From positions 1-27,346 of the IMG/VR virus record IMGVR_UViG_3300021963_000536: 27,346 nucleotides of DNA. The stretch is one strand, 5' to 3'. The notes below the pieces were generated by a model, which saw only the letters and a list, made by a program, of their open reading frames with translations, made no database searches and was not told the origin of the DNA. Below are positions 17,001 through 24,700 of the stretch, one piece after another; positions within the stretch are counted from its first letter, which is position 1; each line of letters begins with the position of its first letter. The DNA is from a virus. Both the position numbers and the translations under genes were made by a program.

Positions 17001-17143
17001 ATAGTTGGGGAAGAGTTGCTTTAGGAACTAGAGAAAAAGAAGTTTCTTATAATGCATATACTACAAATGGATATGCAGGAATAGCAACTGGCACAATGAT
17101 TAGAAGAAGTTCTTCACTCAAATACCTCAATTACATTTCATAA
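5093..17143 (+). CDS. gp7: Giant gp7-like baseplate wedge / virion structural protein (4016 aa)
   Basis: The first ~240 residues match the C-terminal core of T4 gp7, the wedge initiator. They contain an N-terminal helix pair and, at 199-222, DFYQSKGTDESFEILFKVLY followed by GKDV; in T4 gp7 this reads FYSTKG...YKFLFKVLYNEEV. A small beta module (about residues 73-150) interrupts this core. The other ~3750 residues are Gly/Ser/Thr/Val-rich and modular. They contain GxGY repeats, 'HG-GD-V-Y...IKL' repeats and 'IDDEIITYT' modules, a conserved WTINLFKKYY...LQYAHLYAPRKLR block near 1175-1220, and a YHYH-type domain at ~1250-1360. A C-terminal EYSWGRV...LKYLNYIS tail is typical of cyanophage structural proteins. 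T4 gp7 has about 1030 residues, so this is nearly four times longer. Position between gp6 and gp8 agrees with gp7. The reading frame is uninterrupted over 12 kb. The wedge role is well supported; the role of the extension is unknown. Confidence 0.85.
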   Translation: MTEKRVQFSNIVKNQLPAYVREEFPLISEFLSQYYISQEFKGAPVDLIQNIDQYVKVDELTNNTEYLYLNSDITDIDTTINVDVGLNNQGTSDFPDSYGLIQIDDEIITYTSKTSNSFVGCIRGFSGISSYTTQNVPDQLTFKSTESSSHAKGTKIINLSSLFLKEFLSKTKYQLSPGFEDRSLYSDLNQSIFLKQVKDFYQSKGTDESFEILFKVLYGKDVKIIRPKENLFRPSDAHYRLTNDIVVESISGDPSNLTNQTLYQNAYDIISYARSPITYVEKIISGIGNTYYKLSLDSGYNRDIIANGATIGKFTVHPRTKIVGPVSAGTTVFDVDSTVGFPANGQLLVNYGDQTTGIVSYTSKSLTQFFGCSGVSKTILDTASVGINTYAYAYDPDGSLVKLRVTSILNSTEILGDTRYHYKNDTSVIRTLGVNSNDVYSRDWFFNIPISYKVKSIVSRGTNDTYDITTSNPNILKIGDKIDIITSSGDKKSSTVIDLVSNSTCTVKGQGSLSLIDSYTIKKSILKASSTYFSGISVVNSNVQNIYKLGDGTLVSSSSIPSYYNQLLSTTDRSVTFSGTFSGTVFTITPNSDHGFYTGDSVYYTPEKITTTSIDSQGSTVTTTSTNSSLFDEGIYFVKRIDSSRISLAKSRTNIFNGIFVSISSSTTVTNNKIELYEFKSKTLGTQKLLRELSSPIDDGNIYKTNPGFTGMLLNGVEILNYKAKESIYYGEIKEVEVTAPGSNYDIINPPVLSITDSLGVGATGFCAISGSLQEIRIIDPGFDYLDTPIIKITGGNGVGAKAFANMKLVEHESTFNSQGNADLIGIGSALSTIGFTTYHKFRNGEQVIYKTDSQRGVGGLSTDSSYFVSIKDNFTIKLHKTLDDAISGINTITLSSYGIGNHKLKSYNQKSVVGSINVENSGSGYENKKRTTTHLGINTSLSQIVINNHGYNSGEKIVYTTDFTPISGLSTNTEYIVTKVDDNSFKLSTVGVGSTGINFYYDTKQYVNLNSVGLGTHVFNYPEIKVELIGNVGLSSIGTKTFDAVIQPIFRGQVTSVHLNSGGVGYGSSEIINFYRQPSFTLKTGKSAQLNPIVSTDGKITEVLVDNTGSEYNSPPTLIVNGTGTGAVVTPVISNGQLTSVKVIESGIGYSQGSTSITVIPSGSLAEFQAKIQAWTINLFKKYYASFTSDDGIVSTGINETFGLQYAHLYAPRKLRETVQPSDQNGNKVYGKTDLSKQNNIEVDSTSHSPIIGWAYDGNPIYGPYGYVTKTGGIVTQLKSGYVSESKSNRPSLTSFELGFFVEDFTYYKKGDDTVLDENNGRFCITPEFPKGTYAYFATFEATADSGGKFSNYKQPKFPYLVGDSFRSRPIDFNFQKNSNQDDLDLNQTKWSRNTYFYNLINGDASYSYLTIPNNLNQTVDVKFASPGVVESVGIVTGGANYKVNDSVVFNNTDTQGDGLSARVSRIEGKSVTSVSVATSTISSVEIYPGENKGDYLVIANNPHNFKNNDTVSVYGLSTTSSFIEGFYKVGVSTNILTISGVGTTSGTVATGIGSTGVTGIITYINVSGILNYPNIKENDILSIENEKVKVLNVDKRNSRIRVIRAYQGTAGVAHTSSTQLKENPRKLLINAGYRTSYDYRVNTQVYFNPVDSVGLGTLSGVGIGTTITFSNPGAGITQIFIPTKSIYIPNHGLETGDLVTYSNNGGSSLVVSSTGIGTTTLADQSSVYVAKISDDLIGIATVRVGLGSTGTFVGIASTERSQSTLYFVENGSGVYHSLKTNFDVITGTIERNLATVSCASTHGLSNNDIVYVEVNPSISTTFTVKYDDYNRKAVVNPKSFVTAGVNTSTNTITLQNHQLYSGQKVIHTSTAPSGGLQNEKEYYVITVDKNNIKLSETFYNATVEKPVSVGITSSSSGTILPINPQLTLYKDSTVTFDLSDSSLSYINQSQRYPAFSLDFYKDSNFTQLFESSKEQNTFEIQRSGTVGVATNAKVVLTVNDNIPDRLYYKLTPVYDSTIPEEKKKINVDSDVILNNQIEIVSSKYNGKQTITSISSTTFTYTIPQTPENDSYIGSASSIRYTTDSVSAFGAISDIEVTNKGKNYYALPGISTIVTDLGRNALIEASSSSIGKIKKTVINDVGFDFPSDFTLKPSVSLNQIIKVEPLSSLKSVGVSSFGRGYNTSPKLLVFDGKTNELVPEIDLKYTLGKNQVEIRRNAYSLNNVTPTILPIQNSNGVGIGSIRYNSITKEVTVILSVGFSTAESFPFAANDKVLIENISVGVGSTGLGYNSENYNYKLFTLTSVTENRGGIGSVSYSLDGLLSASQFPGNYDSINSSGRIIPQKHFPTFSIDLQKNNYLVGENIKSNSTSGYVDGWNSITNQLRAVSKENFIVGEIIEGSTSKSQGIASIVDTADSFFNLESSSLVDNGWQTNAGFLNANSERIQDNDFYQNFSYSIKSEISYDSWKDAVSTLNHTTGFKKFAEYQLETKNSNSMSVGLSTEKTYIDVVVDIVGSVDLNCVTDFDLVRENSLSGSESIFSNEITFANRVLTDYFESIGNRVLSIDDLSSQFNSNPRSTRFSEAHRFALTDARAQKYITYVSDRRYVGQRQLMLVSLLHDGGIGYLNQYARLESSYDLGSFDFIVDGSEGVLTFNPINYSVNDYNITTLSYNLKDSMLGIGTSHFGDLVTVKTSSGFVSSGSTNIVGVGTTYNSAKVLVEITAPNGQYEFDELNIVHDGTNVELLEYGQVTDHSSDAYSSSGLGTYYPYISGSQLKVDFYPNVGVAVTLNTFQTILGGTSSGIGTYDMQHARLQGISTSISSSGSPTATSIISYPGDYDCSYCLVQVADTTNNRYQLSEIVLLDDQTDESVGETYIVEFGNVETNSGLGTFGVRKNGSATELTFTPLASIDTRIVGFFNALRHQDDEKDVVSFNNGSIETNYGTYFGTERDIKRAFDLKHKGFQIFRRDFDGSNVSIANTDLDTITIPNHFFVTGEKVTYTNPGAGSTQAVGIASTDFGVGIGTTDKLPSSVYIVKVNENTIKLARNAEDALSLTPKVLNITSVGIGTSHAFTAINQNAKVIVAIDNLIQSPVVSTAQTTTLSTNAFSTDDLIYVSGITSFFGGDLIRIGSEIMRIDSVGVGSTNSFRVRRPWMGTSLAGYSTGTIVTKVVGNYNIVDNVLNFVEAPYGNVPLSTSTNRPDERDWIGVSTSSSFQGRTFLRSGTPAGTNETYYKNYVFNDISNQFDGKTKNFNLRSDGTNVTGISTENAVILINDIFQGPGISNDYNLSESVGVTTLTFTGAATSIAYDVNTSSLPSGGVIVSVGSTEGFGYQPLVSAGGTAIVSGLGTISSISIGNSGSGYRSGVQNVRVGVATSSTGVPSIQFIGTAIVNNGHVVSIAITNPGTGYTSSNPPYVIIDDPLSYSNLPLVYSSSSPTGLGSQATVDVVVGQGSSIIDFEIKNLGYGYGQGEILTVSIGGTVGIPTDPTKTYKEFQISIQNTISDKFTGWSIGELQVLDNIEDLFDGSRVTFPLRVAGSLISIRSARGSNINIQDNLLIFLNDVLQIPGSGYQFAGGSVITFTEAPKVGDLCKIIFYRGSGSIDVIERNVLETVKVGDDLTIGYDSSIGQPATLQETERNVSSIDSTDLVKTIPYYGPGLVNNATTLRPVTWCRQTEDRIINEKEIGKDRILYEALIYPSSYLIQSVGIGSTVAFVDSIRPFFNPLNENDTTLNFQKDVIILSQDSKVSASATAIVSTGGTISSIIISDGGSGYSSAPIVTIENSVGFGSTATATSFITAGIVTSISVTGPGTGYTSTSVPNVLIAPPSFSVEENTVVTYEGDFGIITGISTTTVGVASTGIVFDFVIPKDSPLRNSSITGFTTISGITTGYYFVIHNSNVGQGVTSLDSNGSTVGVGSTFLDNVYQAVAVSIAQTSTPGLGVTYIAKVTASLTSYNGLSGIGFSNFFGEYSWGRVALGTREKEVSYNAYTTNGYAGIATGTMIRRSSSLKYLNYIS
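5308..5500 (+). repeat. 'IDDEIITYT' module inserted in the gp7 core
   Basis: Around residues 73-136 the wedge core is interrupted by a module ending in GLIQIDDEIITYTSKTSNSF and GCIRGFSG. Related copies occur at about 6070-6225 (GQLLVNYGDQTTGIVSYTSK), 9815-9945 (ILSIENEKVKVL), 14450-14580 (LIRIGSEIMRID) and, in the downstream giant protein, about 25040-25130 (YVLIGDEIIEYTS). Each ends in a short xRGxxG-like turn. It reads as a small beta module used repeatedly. Confidence 0.6.
7300..8585 (+). repeat. GxGY repeat cluster in the gp7-like protein
   Basis: Several units follow the pattern xSIxVxNxGxGYxxxPxVxI...G.GAxAxA. They begin near 7300 (APGSNYDIINPPVLSI), 7424 (DPGFDYLDTPIIKI), 7835 (NSGSGYENK), 8252 (SGGVGYGSS) and 8393-8585 (NTGSEYNSPPTLIV, ESGIGYSQGS). 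They interleave with the HG-type modules. Further units lie near 9385-9530 and 11370-11670. These read as short repeated beta hairpins. Confidence 0.7.
8840..9175 (+). other. YHYH-type domain encoded within the gp7-like protein
   Basis: Residues ~1250-1360 contain the domain landmarks in order: WAYDGNPIYGPYGY (1255-1268), a Gly-rich loop, YKKGDDTVLDENNGRF (to 1324), and GTYAYFATFEA (1333-1343). The order DG-PIYGPYG, LDE-NGRF, Y-Y is that of the YHYH family. Here the naming tetrad reads YAYF (1335-1338), so both histidines are absent. The domain occurs in other marine phage and bacterial surface proteins; its biochemical role is not established. Confidence 0.7.
15055..15530 (+). repeat. Second GxGY repeat cluster in the gp7-like protein
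   Basis: Consecutive units are EGFGYQPLVSAGGTAIV, GNSGSGYRSGVQNVRV, NPGTGYTSSNPPYVII and NLGYGYGQGEILTVSI. Spacing is irregular and each unit is linked by an xISSISI or xVVSIAI strand. The units are closer to canonical than those in the first cluster. Confidence 0.7.
16342..16570 (+). repeat. Third GxGY repeat pair, near the gp7-like C-terminus
   Basis: Two well-conserved units lie in tandem. The first is ATAIVSTGGTISSIIISDGG, with GSGYSSAPIVTIEN just after. The second is AGIVTSISVTGPGTGYTSTS, followed by VPNVLIAPP. They share the strand-turn-strand pattern seen in gp8 and in the downstream giant protein. Confidence 0.7.
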
Positions 17144-17146
17144 ATA
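17139..17146 (+). promoter_or_regulatory. T4-type late promoter for gp8 (CATAAATA)
   Basis: CATAAATA matches TATAAATA at 7 of 8 positions and ends 17 bases before the gp8 ATG. Bases 3-5 are the TAA stop of the giant gp7-like gene. The short leader is A-rich and contains no GGAG-type sequence. Confidence 0.65.
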
Positions 17147-17163
17147 GATAAAAAAACCGTCAA

Positions 17164-18714
17164 ATGGCAGCAATTATAACTGATCAGATTAGAATATTAA
17201 ATGCAAAGAATTTTGTTGCTGGGGTAAGTTCTTCTGGTAATTCATATTATTCTTTTATTGGATTACCAAACCCCACAGAAATTCAATCTGATTGGGACAC
17301 AAATCCCCCTTCACCAAAAGATTCTTTTGATGAAGAAAATAGTTATTGGGACACAATGGTTGCATTGAAAAAGATTAATGCGTCTGATGTAAGACAGGTT
17401 GTTCAAAAGAGAGTTTGGTCTTCGGGAACAACATATGATATGTATCGTCACGACTATAGCAGATCAAATACTGCTAAAGTATCCGGAGCAACAAACTTGT
17501 ATGCTGCATCTTATTATGTTTTGAACAGTGATTATAGAGTTTATATTTGTTTACAAAATGGAACCACTCCAGATACTCCAAATGGCAAACCATCACTAGA
17601 TGAACCAACTTTTACTGATCTGGAACCAAGGTCTGCTGGGACAAGTGGTGATGGTTATCTTTGGAAATATCTTTATACATTAAAACCATCAGAAGTTGCA
17701 AAATTTGAAACCTCTGATTTTATTCCAGTTCCTGCAAATTGGGAGTCTTCATCAGATAATTCTGCAGTAAGAGATAATGCTGTAGATGGTTCAATTAAAA
17801 TAATAACCATTACTAACAGAGGAGTTGGATTAGGCACTGCTAACAGAACTTATACAAGAGTTCCTATTAAAGGGGATGGAACAGGAGCAGAGTGTACGAT
17901 TGTAATTAACAACGATCAAAAAGTAGAATCAGTAGTCGTTTCAAGTCAAGGTTCTGGATACACTTATGGAAACGTCGATTTAATCGCAGGTAATGTTCCA
18001 ACGGGAACAACTAGACCAACTTTTAACGTTATTATTTCTCCTAAAGGTGGCCACGGTGCTGACATCTATCGTGAACTTGGCGCATATAATGTTCTTCTAT
18101 ATTCTAGAATAGAAAACGATACTCAAAATCCAGATTTTATTACTGGAAATCAAATTGCAAGGGTAGGAGTAGTTGAAGGTCCAAGAGTAAGTTCTGGAAG
18201 TTTATTAACTTCTGATAAAGCAAGCGCAGTTTATGCTTTAAGACTTGCAGGAACTGGTTATAGTTCAGCAACTTTTACAGCAGACTCTTATTTTACTCAA
18301 ACTGTAGCGACTGCAACTACTGCTGTCGGAAGAGTAATTAGTTATGACCAAACCACCGGAGTTCTTAAGTACTGGCAAGATCGTTCTCTTGCAGGATTTA
18401 CTACAGTTGGAGTTGCAATCACAAATCCTACTTATGGATTTGATTTAACAGAATTTACAAGTTCTCCAAGCACTGGAGGAAGTTTAACCATCGTGCCATC
18501 GTCTGGTTCAAACCTATCAATAAACACATCGTTCTCTGGTATATCAACAGTAATAAATAGTAGGACATATTATCTTGGTCAAGAATTTACGAACGGTATT
18601 GCTTCCCCCGAGGTTAAAAAATACTCTGGAAACATTATCTACGTAGATAATAGACCAGCTATTACTAGGTCATCCAATCAAAAAGAAGATATCAAAGTCA
18701 TTTTGCAGTTCTAA
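17164..18714 (+). CDS. gp8: Baseplate wedge protein gp8, enlarged
   Basis: Both ends match T4 gp8 (334 aa). The N-terminal half has the pattern 'nSYYSFIGLPNPTEI..DWDTNPPSPKDS', a helix with KKINASDVRQVVQKRVW, and GDGYLWKYLYTLKPSEV starting at residue 162, where T4 has PGDGYVWEYLFEIPPDV. The C-terminus has IIYVDNRPAITR (Arg497-Pro498 in the DNRP motif) and ends VILQF, like the T4 end YMENRPPI...ILFTF. In T4, gp8 dimers bind gp7, gp10 and gp6 on the wedge. At 516 residues this one is about 180 longer. Extra sequence after residue ~205 includes a GxGY repeat (17800-18000) and a beta-rich block before the conserved end. The gene has its own late promoter and is followed six bases later by the DUF4815 gene. 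Confidence 0.92.
   Translation: MAAIITDQIRILNAKNFVAGVSSSGNSYYSFIGLPNPTEIQSDWDTNPPSPKDSFDEENSYWDTMVALKKINASDVRQVVQKRVWSSGTTYDMYRHDYSRSNTAKVSGATNLYAASYYVLNSDYRVYICLQNGTTPDTPNGKPSLDEPTFTDLEPRSAGTSGDGYLWKYLYTLKPSEVAKFETSDFIPVPANWESSSDNSAVRDNAVDGSIKIITITNRGVGLGTANRTYTRVPIKGDGTGAECTIVINNDQKVESVVVSSQGSGYTYGNVDLIAGNVPTGTTRPTFNVIISPKGGHGADIYRELGAYNVLLYSRIENDTQNPDFITGNQIARVGVVEGPRVSSGSLLTSDKASAVYALRLAGTGYSSATFTADSYFTQTVATATTAVGRVISYDQTTGVLKYWQDRSLAGFTTVGVAITNPTYGFDLTEFTSSPSTGGSLTIVPSSGSNLSINTSFSGISTVINSRTYYLGQEFTNGIASPEVKKYSGNIIYVDNRPAITRSSNQKEDIKVILQF
17800..18000 (+). repeat. GxGY-type insertion inside gp8
   Basis: The segment from SIKIITITNRGVGLG to SSQGSGYTYGNVDLIAG carries the same strand-turn pattern as the repeats of the two giant proteins: KVESVVVSSQGSGYTYGNVD after a GDGTGAECTIVI strand. 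It falls between the conserved N- and C-terminal parts of gp8 and has no counterpart that I recall in T4 gp8. Confidence 0.6.
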
Positions 18715-18720
18715 AGAATT

Positions 18721-21700
18721 ATGTCTCAGGAAACTAACCTCAACGTAGCTCCATATTTTGATGATTTTGATGCAAATAATGACTATTATAGGGTTCTTTT
18801 TAAACCAGGTTATCCTGTTCAAGCAAGAGAGTTAACTACTCTACAATCAATATTACAAAATCAAATTGAAAAGTTTGGTCAGCACTTTTTTAAAGAAGGT
18901 GCCAAAGTTATTCCAGGAAATACTGGATACAATCAACTTTATTATGCAGTAGAACTACAAAATACTTACCTTGGTGTTCCTGTATCAGCATATGCTGATC
19001 AACTAGTTGGTACAAAAATTACCGGACAAACATCAGGTGTAACAGCAGTAGTAGATAAGATTTTACTGCCAACTGATTCTGAGAGAGGTAATCTAACGCT
19101 CTACATTAATTATCTTTCATCAAATACACAAAATAATTCAACCCAACAGTTTTCTGACGGCGAGTTGTTATCTTGTAATACACAAATAACCTCAGGTCTT
19201 CTAGGAAATTCATTAATTACTGCAGGACAACCATTTGCATCAACACTAGCACAAAATGCAACTTCTATCGGATCAGCATTTTCTATTACAAATGGTGTCT
19301 ATTTTATTAGAGGTCAATTCGTAACCGTAAATGATGAGACCTTAATTCTCGATCAATATTCAAATACACCGAACTACAGAGTCGGATTGTTTGTAAGTGA
19401 GGAAATTGTTACCTCCGAAATCGATGAGTCATTAAATGATAATTCGCAAGGATTTAATAATTATGCGGCTCCTGGAGCAGATAGACTAAAAATTACTGCT
19501 ACTTTATCAAAGAAACCAAATACTGACTTTGATGACGGTAATTTTGTAGAGTTAGCAACAATAAAAGAAGGTGTTATTAGATCCCAACAGACAACACCAT
19601 ACAATAGCATAACAGATGAACTTGCAAGAAGAACTTACGCAGAATCTGGAGACTATTATGTTAATGCTTTTGATGCGTCTTTAAAAGAATCTTTAAACAA
19701 CAATCTAGGAAATAATGGCATCTTTAATGCTGGACAATTTACATATGGTGGATCCACACCTTCAAATGATCTAGCAGTTTATCAAATTTCTCCAGGTAAA
19801 GCATTTGTTAGAGGATATGAATGCGAAACAATAAGTTCAACATTTTTAGACTGCCCCAAACCAAGAACAACTAAAACTTTAGAAAATCAATCTCTAAATT
19901 ATAATACTGGACCAACTTTAAAATTAAATAGGGTTTATGGAGCTCCAAAAATAGGAGTTGGCAACACTTATGTGTTAAGTTTACGTGATTCAAGAGTTGG
20001 TTCTGATCAAAAAGCATCGGCAGGAAAAGAAATTGGTGTTGCAAGAGTTTATGATTTCAGACTAGAATCAGGCGCATATGATGCATCTAATGCAAATCTT
20101 AATCAATGGAATATTTCACTATATGATGTTCAAACAACAACAGAAATTACTGTAAACGAACCAATTACACTATCTGTTCCTACTTTTATTAAAGGTAAAA
20201 ATAGTGGAGCAACAGCATTTATTAAAGATAATGTTGTTGCAGGAACTGCTGTCACTGTTTACGAAAAAACAGGTGATTTTATTTTAAATGAATCATTTAT
20301 TATTGATGGTATTGAAAATTCAAGAGTAGCAATCGCAATTACATCCTATGGAATTTCTGACGTAAAATCTGTATATGGGATTGTTGGATCAGCATCAACT
20401 TTTTCTGCTGATGCTATCCAATCAACAGGATTTAGCGTTGGAATCGCAACCATTAGTGTATTATCGGGTGGAGTAAGCACAGTAACAAGTCCAAATACTT
20501 TATTCCCAGGTAAAGTTGTTAGAATTGGAAATCTAGTTCAATATAGCGATCCAACCAGCAGAGATCCTATTGTTGCAAAAGTTGTAGGAGCAGGTAATAC
20601 TACAATTATTGTAAGTGGTGTTACTGGAGTTAGTGGCATTGCTTCAGGGCAACTTCCTTCATCATCACTAAATGTAACTGATTTTAAAATTTTAACAACA
20701 AATCTAGAAACATCAACTGATAGCACTTTATACACCAGATTACCAAAGGTTAACATCTCAAATGTAGATTTAACAAATGCAGTTCTTGGTATTAGAACAG
20801 TTTTTACTGTTAATATTTCAAGTAATCAAACAACTACAGTCACTGCTGGAGCAAATCAAACTTTCTTACCTTTTGATGAAGAAAGATATGCATTGGTAAC
20901 TTCTAACGGACAAACCGAAGTTCTAACATCCGATAAAGTTCAAATTGATTCAACAGGAACTCAGTTAGCGGTATATAATTTATCCACATCTACAGACACC
21001 AATGCGACTCTAATTGCAACTACTAGAAAAATTAAACCAAAAGCAAAAGTAAAGAGAAAAAATAGAGTAAATTATATTACTGTAGATAAATCAAAATATG
21101 AATATTCTGGAATTGGTACTACCACTTTAAATGATGGATTATTAGTTGGAAATTATCCATTTGGAACTAGAGTTCAAGATGATATTATTTCCCTAAACAA
21201 TTCAGATATTATAGAAATTCACGGCATTTTTGAATCTGTTAATACATCTAGTGCATCTGCTCCAACAATAGATCTTTCATCTATCACTACCACAAGCGCA
21301 ACCACTTCAGATTTAATTATTGGTGAAAGAGTAACAGGCCAAACTAGTGGTGCCGTTGCTATTTTTACAGAAAAAATTAACGATACAAAAATTTCCTTTA
21401 TCTATAAAAATCAAAAAACATTTAAAGAAGGTGAAACATTAAGATTTGAAGAATCACAGGCTCAAGCAATAGTTCAAACAATTAATTCACCAAGTTTTGA
21501 TATTTCTTCTAATTTTACATTTACAAACGGTCAAGAATCAACTTTCTATGACTACGGAACCATTAAGAGGAAAGTAGGAACTCAAGAACCAACTAAAAAC
21601 TTAAAAATATATTTTTCTAATGGATATTATGAATCAAATGATGATGGAGATATCACAACTGTCAATTCTTACAATACTTTTGATTATGGAACAGAAATTC

Positions 21701-24700
21701 AAACTGTAAATAATATAAGAAATTCTGATATTATTGATATCCGTCCAAAAACATCAACATATACAGTTAGTGCAGATTCAAGATCTCCATTAGAATTTTA
21801 TGGGAGAACTTTTAATGCTTCTGGCAATTCTTCTAGAAACATTTTAGCATCTGACGAGTCTATTCTAACATCATTCTCATTCTATCTTGGAAGAATTGAT
21901 AGAATTTATTTAACTAAAGAAGGAAAATTCCAAGTTAAGTATGGTGTTCCATCAGAAAGACCAGAAAAACCAGTTTCTGTAGATGATGCTCTAGAAATTG
22001 CTACAGTAAATCTACCAGCGTACTTGTATAATACATCTCAAGCAGCCATTCAATTCTTAGAACATAAGAGATATAGAATGGTTGATATTAAACAACTTGA
22101 AAATAGAATTAGAAACCTTGAATATTATACTGCACTTTCTTTACTAGAAACAAACACTGCAAATCTCTTTATTCCTGATGGAGACGGTTTAAACAGATTT
22201 AAATCTGGATTCTTTGTTGATAACTTTACATCACTCTTAGCACAGGAAGACTCTGTTCTTTATAAGAATAGTATTGATATAGCAAATAAGCAATTAAGAC
22301 CAAGACATTACACAAACTCAGTTGATTTAATTTTTGGTCCAGTAACTGGAGTAGATCCAACAGAAGATCTTGCATTTACTCCCATAGAAGGAGTTAATGT
22401 TAGAAAGTCTAAAGATGTCGTTACATTAGACTATGCTGAAGTTGAATGGTTAAAGCAATCATTCGCAACTAGAGCAGAAAGTGTTACTCCTTTCTTAATC
22501 AGTTTCTGGCAAGGATCATTAGAACTATCGCCAGCATCAGATACTTGGGTTGATACTGTAAGATTGGAAGCCAAGATTATTCAAGCAGAAGGAAACTATG
22601 CAGAAACTCTTTCTAATGCAGTAAGAACTTTAAATGTAGATCCACAGACTGGATTTGCTCCTATTGTTTGGAATGCTTGGGAAACCAACTGGACTGGCCA
22701 AGAAGTTATCAATGCTACAAGAATAAGAACTGAAACATCTGGTGGACAGTTCCGTGGGTGGTTAGGACAACCTGGTGGGGGTGTTAGAAACGTATTTGAA
22801 GCTCAAACAACATCAGTAATTCAAGATAATTTAAGAGAAATTAGAGATACAGGTGTTCAGACTAGAACTGGAAATAGAACGATTGTAACCGAACAATTTG
22901 ATAATACTTCGGTTGGTGATCGTGTTGTAAGTAGAAATCTCATTCCTTATATGCGTTCTAGAAACATTCAATTTGTTTCTAAGAAACTCAAACCACTAAC
23001 ACAGATATATGCTTTCTTTGATGGTGTTAATGTAACTCGCTACTGTGTTCCAAAATTATTAGAAATTTCTATGATTTCTGGAACTTTTGAAGTTGGAGAA
23101 AAAATTATTGGAACTGTCCAAAATACTGGACTTAACCCAAATCTAGGACAAGACGTTGCTAGAATTTCATTTAGAGTTGCACAGTCTAACCATAGAGAAG
23201 GTCCATATAATGCAGCAACAACTACATACCCAAGTAATCCTTATACTGGACAAATTCTCCAGTCAACTTATTCATCAACATCTAACATTCTAAACATTGA
23301 TACTTTCTCCCTTTCAAATCAACCACAAGGAGAGTACAGTGGGTGGATAGAATCTGGTATGATCCTAGTTGGACAGACCAGTGGGGCACAAGCAACTCTC
23401 ACCAATGTAAGATTAGTATCAGACCTATCTGCAACTTTAATCGGAAGTTTCTTTGTTCCAAATCCAAATACCAACATTCATCCAAAATTTGAAACTGGAA
23501 CTAAGACATTTACTTTAGTTAATAGCAGCACAAATGACCAAAACGTTGCTACTACAATTGCAGAAGAAGGATTTATTTCTAGCGGAACTCTAGAGACTGT
23601 TCAGGAAAATATTATTTCTGTAAGAAATGCAAGAATTCAGAACAAACAAGAGTTTGAAGAAAGAGCAGTATCTAGAACCACTGGCACTCAAGTTGTAGGT
23701 GGCACAACTTTATCACAATCCTCAAGGCAAGTTCTTGTTGGTTGGTATGATCCACTCGCCCAATCTTTCTTGGTTGAAGATGAGACTGGAGTATTCTTAA
23801 CTAAGTGTGAGGTGTTCTTTAGATCTAAAGATGATATGGATATTCCTGTAACGTTCCAATTAAGAACGATGCAGAATGGATTTCCAACTCAAAGAATCCT
23901 TCCATTTTCAGAAATTACTTTAGATCCAGGCGATATACAGACTTCAGCAGATGGATCTGTAGCAACTACATTCAATTTTGATGCTCCGGTTTATCTGGAA
24001 GGTGGTAAAGAGTATTGTATATGTCTCGCATCAAACTCAACGAAATATAGTGTCTATGTTTCCAGAATTGGTGAAAATGATTTACTGACTCAAACATTTA
24101 TCTCTAATCAACCATATCTAGGATCACTCTTTAAGTCCCAGAATGCATCAACCTGGGAAGCAAGTCAATGGGAAGATCTCAAATTCACTCTTTATAGAGC
24201 AGACTTCCTAACTTCAGGTACTGTTGATTTCTACAGTCCAGAACTAACTGAAGGAAATAAGCAAATTCCAACATTAATGCCAAATTCCCTCAGCCTAATT
24301 TCTAGAAAAATTAGAGTAGGACTTGGATCAACCGTTCAAGATTCTGGATTAACTTTAGGAAACACAATTATTCAACAAGGAACTAACGCAAGTGCAAATT
24401 ATGTTGGAGCGGCTGGAAGTGCATCAGGAACTCTGAATGTAATTAATTCTGGAATTGGATATACTCCATCTAGTGGTGGATTAACAATCGATAATATTAA
24501 TCTTGTAACAGTCACTGGAAGTGGAAAAAATGCTACAGCAAATGTAACGGTATCTAATGGTGTAGCTGTTGCAGCAACTATCACAAGCGGTGGTGTTGGA
24601 TATCAGGTTGGTGATGTTGTTGGAATTACTACATTTGGATCTATTACGGTAGGAAGAAATGCAAGATTCTCCATTGTTTCTATTGCAAGCACAAATCAGT

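Noticed and set aside
5093-17143. Possibility that the 12-kb gene is a fusion artefact or contains a frameshift
   Set aside because: The frame is open throughout, composition is uniform, repeat modules recur along the length, and the C-terminal tail is of the kind expected at the end of such proteins.
18552-18559. AATAAATA inside gp8 as an internal late promoter for the DUF4815 gene
   Set aside because: It lies about 160 bases before the next start, in coding sequence, without the stop-codon register of the other three. In AT-rich DNA a chance match is expected.
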